Assembly: GCA_022451765.1 (NCBI GenBank)
Contig: JAKUNY010000070.1
Location: 1 to 7,208 of the forward strand
Direction: 5' to 3'
Length of the DNA stretch: 7,208 nucleotides
Source: Candidatus Poseidoniaceae archaeon
GTDB lineage: Archaea > Thermoplasmatota > Poseidoniia > Poseidoniales > Poseidoniaceae
Within the stretch, counting starts at the first letter, position 1; the number at the start of each line of letters is the position of its first letter. Under the pieces are notes generated by a model, which did not search any database, had not been told where the DNA came from, and saw only the letters and a list, made by a program, of their open reading frames with translations. The position numbers and the translations under genes are program-made. Below, piece by piece: positions 5,616 to 7,208 of this stretch.

Positions 5616-7193
5616 ATGGGAGGAGACGGGGAAGAGGCGTTTTTCTCGCTTGAGGATGACGAGGCTCAGGCGAGCGTCGAAGAAGCCCCAATCAATCCTT
5701 CTGCTTCGACTGATGTTCTCGAGGACGTTGTTGTGCTTGACACAGAAATCATCTCTCAAGCTACTGGCTGTTACACCGTTGAGTGGCAACTTATTGGCAT
5801 GGATTGTCCGGATTGCGCTGGAAAAGCAATGACTGCTCTCAGAAGCCTTCCACAAGTAAGAGCGCCAAATGTTTCAGCGACCCGTGGTGATGTTAAGCTT
5901 CAACTTGATTTAGAAAAAGGCTCGCTGGCTCAGGTTTCAAGTGCACTGCGATCACTGGGGCATGCTCCAGATACTGAACATCACCACCTCAAAGGCGTCA
6001 AAGCTGAGAGTGTAGCGAAACGGAACAGTACAACACTTCGAGACCTGAAGCGTGTGTTTTGCCTTCAACCAGGAATTCTTGATGCTGAAATCGAAAAAGA
6101 TGGACGCATTCTTCTCCAGATGGTGAGCAGTGCTGACAAGGAACTGCTCAAGAAACGTGATGAAGCAATCGCTGTCGTCTGTGGTTCTGAGCCGGAATAT
6201 GTTGCGGCGATTTCCAACCGTCTTCGCCCCGATCAAATGCGACTTCTCGGTGCTGCGTTTGCAGTACCGATTCTCTTTACTCTCTTTGCGCTGGAAATCT
6301 TCGGTATTGAGGGCTGGATTCCTGCACTTATTGCCATTCCAGGAATTCTTGCATCCAGCTATCAAATGTTCAAACAGGCATTGGCCAGCATGATCTCCTT
6401 GCAGCTCGGGTTCCAAGTTCTCACGAGTCTCGCAGTCATTGGTGCATGTGGCCTTATGATGTGGGAAGAAGCTCTCATTGTTTCCATCCTTGTTGCCGTG
6501 ACCGTTCACCTTGAGGGTGATGCATTGATGAAAGCAAGAGAAGCCATGCAAGGTGGACTTGACCGACTCCCAAGAGTGGCTCGTAAAGTACATCGTCACA
6601 CTCCAAATTTTACGCCTACCAGCATCTCATTCGAATCCTTTTCAATCGCACCTCAGACGAACCCTTTGAAGCCACTTCATACAAACACAGAGCCACATAA
6701 AATCCCAATCGATTTGCTAAGGAAAGGCGATTTCATTGAGGTGCGAAGTGGTGAATTGGTTCCAGCCGACGGGCGCGTCGTAGAAGGTACCGGAGCGCTC
6801 AACAGGGCTCCTTTGACAGGAGAATCTGTGCCGGTTGACATTGAAGAGGGAGAATTTGTACAGGCAGGTCTTGTGCTCTCGAGAGGTCCAGTTGTGCTTG
6901 AAGTTGAGGCGGTTGGTGAAAATACGCAACTCTTCGAGTTGATTGAAACGGTCCACACTTATCGAGATGAACCTCCTCGTCTGCAAGCGTCCATTGAACG
7001 ATTTACCGCAATCTGGGTTCCAATCGTCATTTTTGGGGCACTGTTTGTTTATTGGTTCCTCTTCCCACAAAACTGGAAAATTGTGTTGAATCGCGGCACG
7101 ATCTCTCTTCAATCTGCACTCTCGCTGTCCCGGTGCATCAAAACCATCCCCATGCCAACCTTTCATCACGTCGGGCATAACGCAAAAGAATAA
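5616..7193 (+). CDS. P1B-type heavy-metal-translocating ATPase, N-terminal part (frame lost before the CPx motif)
   Basis: The open frame gives 525 residues. An acidic N-terminus (~1-50) is followed by a heavy-metal-associated domain with GMDCPDC at 61-67, a degenerate second ferredoxin-like domain without CxxC (~140-190), and four membrane helices (~208-230, 233-256, 262-282, 285-305). Then come the actuator domain with the TGES loop (401-404) in LTGESVPVD, and TM5 (~464-484). Family members pump Zn/Cd/Pb or Cu out of the cell using ATP; the D in GMDC leans to the Zn/Cd type. The TM6 metal site (CPC or CPG), the DKTGT phosphorylation site, the nucleotide-binding domain and the last helices are all missing, so this product could not pump. 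Residues after ~490 do not resemble the family. An in-frame TGA at 5601 makes ATG 5616 the earliest possible start. It is divergent from the phosphatase operon. Confidence 0.8.
   Translation: MGGDGEEAFFSLEDDEAQASVEEAPINPSASTDVLEDVVVLDTEIISQATGCYTVEWQLIGMDCPDCAGKAMTALRSLPQVRAPNVSATRGDVKLQLDLEKGSLAQVSSALRSLGHAPDTEHHHLKGVKAESVAKRNSTTLRDLKRVFCLQPGILDAEIEKDGRILLQMVSSADKELLKKRDEAIAVVCGSEPEYVAAISNRLRPDQMRLLGAAFAVPILFTLFALEIFGIEGWIPALIAIPGILASSYQMFKQALASMISLQLGFQVLTSLAVIGACGLMMWEEALIVSILVAVTVHLEGDALMKAREAMQGGLDRLPRVARKVHRHTPNFTPTSISFESFSIAPQTNPLKPLHTNTEPHKIPIDLLRKGDFIEVRSGELVPADGRVVEGTGALNRAPLTGESVPVDIEEGEFVQAGLVLSRGPVVLEVEAVGENTQLFELIETVHTYRDEPPRLQASIERFTAIWVPIVIFGALFVYWFLFPQNWKIVLNRGTISLQSALSLSRCIKTIPMPTFHHVGHNAKE
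5796..5970 (+). other. Heavy-metal-associated (HMA) domain of the ATPase
   Basis: The translation IGMDCPDCAGKAMTALRSL gives the GMxCxxC metal-binding loop and first helix. A strand follows in the VSATRGDVKLQLDLE stretch, then the second helix SLAQVSSALRSLGH. This is the beta-alpha-beta-beta-alpha order of the family. The two cysteines (residues 64 and 67) would bind one soft metal ion. Three histidines (122-124) just after the domain may add metal ligands. Confidence 0.85.
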
Positions 7194-7208
7194 TTCAGGA
7201 ACCAGACA
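7087..7208 (+). pseudogene. Frame-disrupted TM6 region of the metal ATPase, running to the window edge
   Basis: In the main frame this stretch gives a short, family-unlike tail ending at TAA 7191-7193. In the +1 frame, 7126-7137 reads C-P-G-A, close to the CPG/CPC-A-L transport motif, and 7171-7179 reads S-G-I, the residues expected about a dozen positions later. In the +2 frame, 7184-7207 reads KRIIQEPD, which could be the next helix end. The pieces suggest at least two small indels. Whether they are real mutations or errors near a contig end cannot be told from this sequence. Confidence 0.5.

Noticed and set aside
5521..5691. N-terminal extension of the phosphatase starting at 5691
   Set aside because: The added 57 residues are Arg/Pro-rich with no family match, precede motif I by far too much, and overlap the start of the divergent ATPase gene and its promoter. 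ATG 5520 gives the normal length.
5952..6599. 215-residue minus-strand open frame opposite the ATPase
   Set aside because: The composition is unlike a real protein (scattered Cys, His and Trp, no motif) and it is fully antisense to a clear HMA/membrane coding region.

Overview
The window reads as a piece of an archaeal chromosome, most likely from a marine planktonic lineage such as Marine Group II (Ca. Poseidoniales). That placement is an inference. It rests on an archaeal-type phosphoglycolate phosphatase, a large Ig-like/CARDB surface protein anchored by one C-terminal helix, the lack of good Shine-Dalgarno sites at the visible starts, and a TATA-like promoter core. No marker gene in the window settles the taxonomy.

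Layout: (1) 1-2766 (+) is the 3' part of a large secreted, membrane-anchored protein whose true start lies before the window. (2) 2799-2883 (+) is a class II tRNA-Leu with anticodon CAA and an encoded CCA. (3) 2889-4763 (-) is a 624-residue protein with an N-terminal PIN ribonuclease domain, a long helical/TPR region and a small C-terminal beta-rich part; its stop codon is only 5 nt from the tRNA CCA, in convergent orientation. (4) 4786-5520 (-) is a HAD-family phosphatase, 22 nt upstream of the PIN gene and probably in the same operon. (5) 5521-5615 is a 95-nt divergent intergenic region holding a perfect 10-bp inverted repeat placed almost symmetrically relative to the two flanking start codons, with one AT-rich TATA-like core midway. 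(6) 5616-7193 (+) is the N-terminal two thirds of a P1B-type heavy-metal ATPase. Its frame fails just where the metal-binding CPx motif of TM6 should appear; fragments of that motif lie in other frames up to the window edge.

The most interesting point is the symmetric control region. The same 10-mer, pointing toward each gene, lies 15-16 nt before each ATG. This suggests that the metal ATPase and the phosphatase-PIN/TPR operon share one promoter core and one operator. If so, an uncharacterised PIN/TPR RNase and a phosphatase would be co-regulated with metal efflux. No mobile element, CRISPR array or phage gene is seen.
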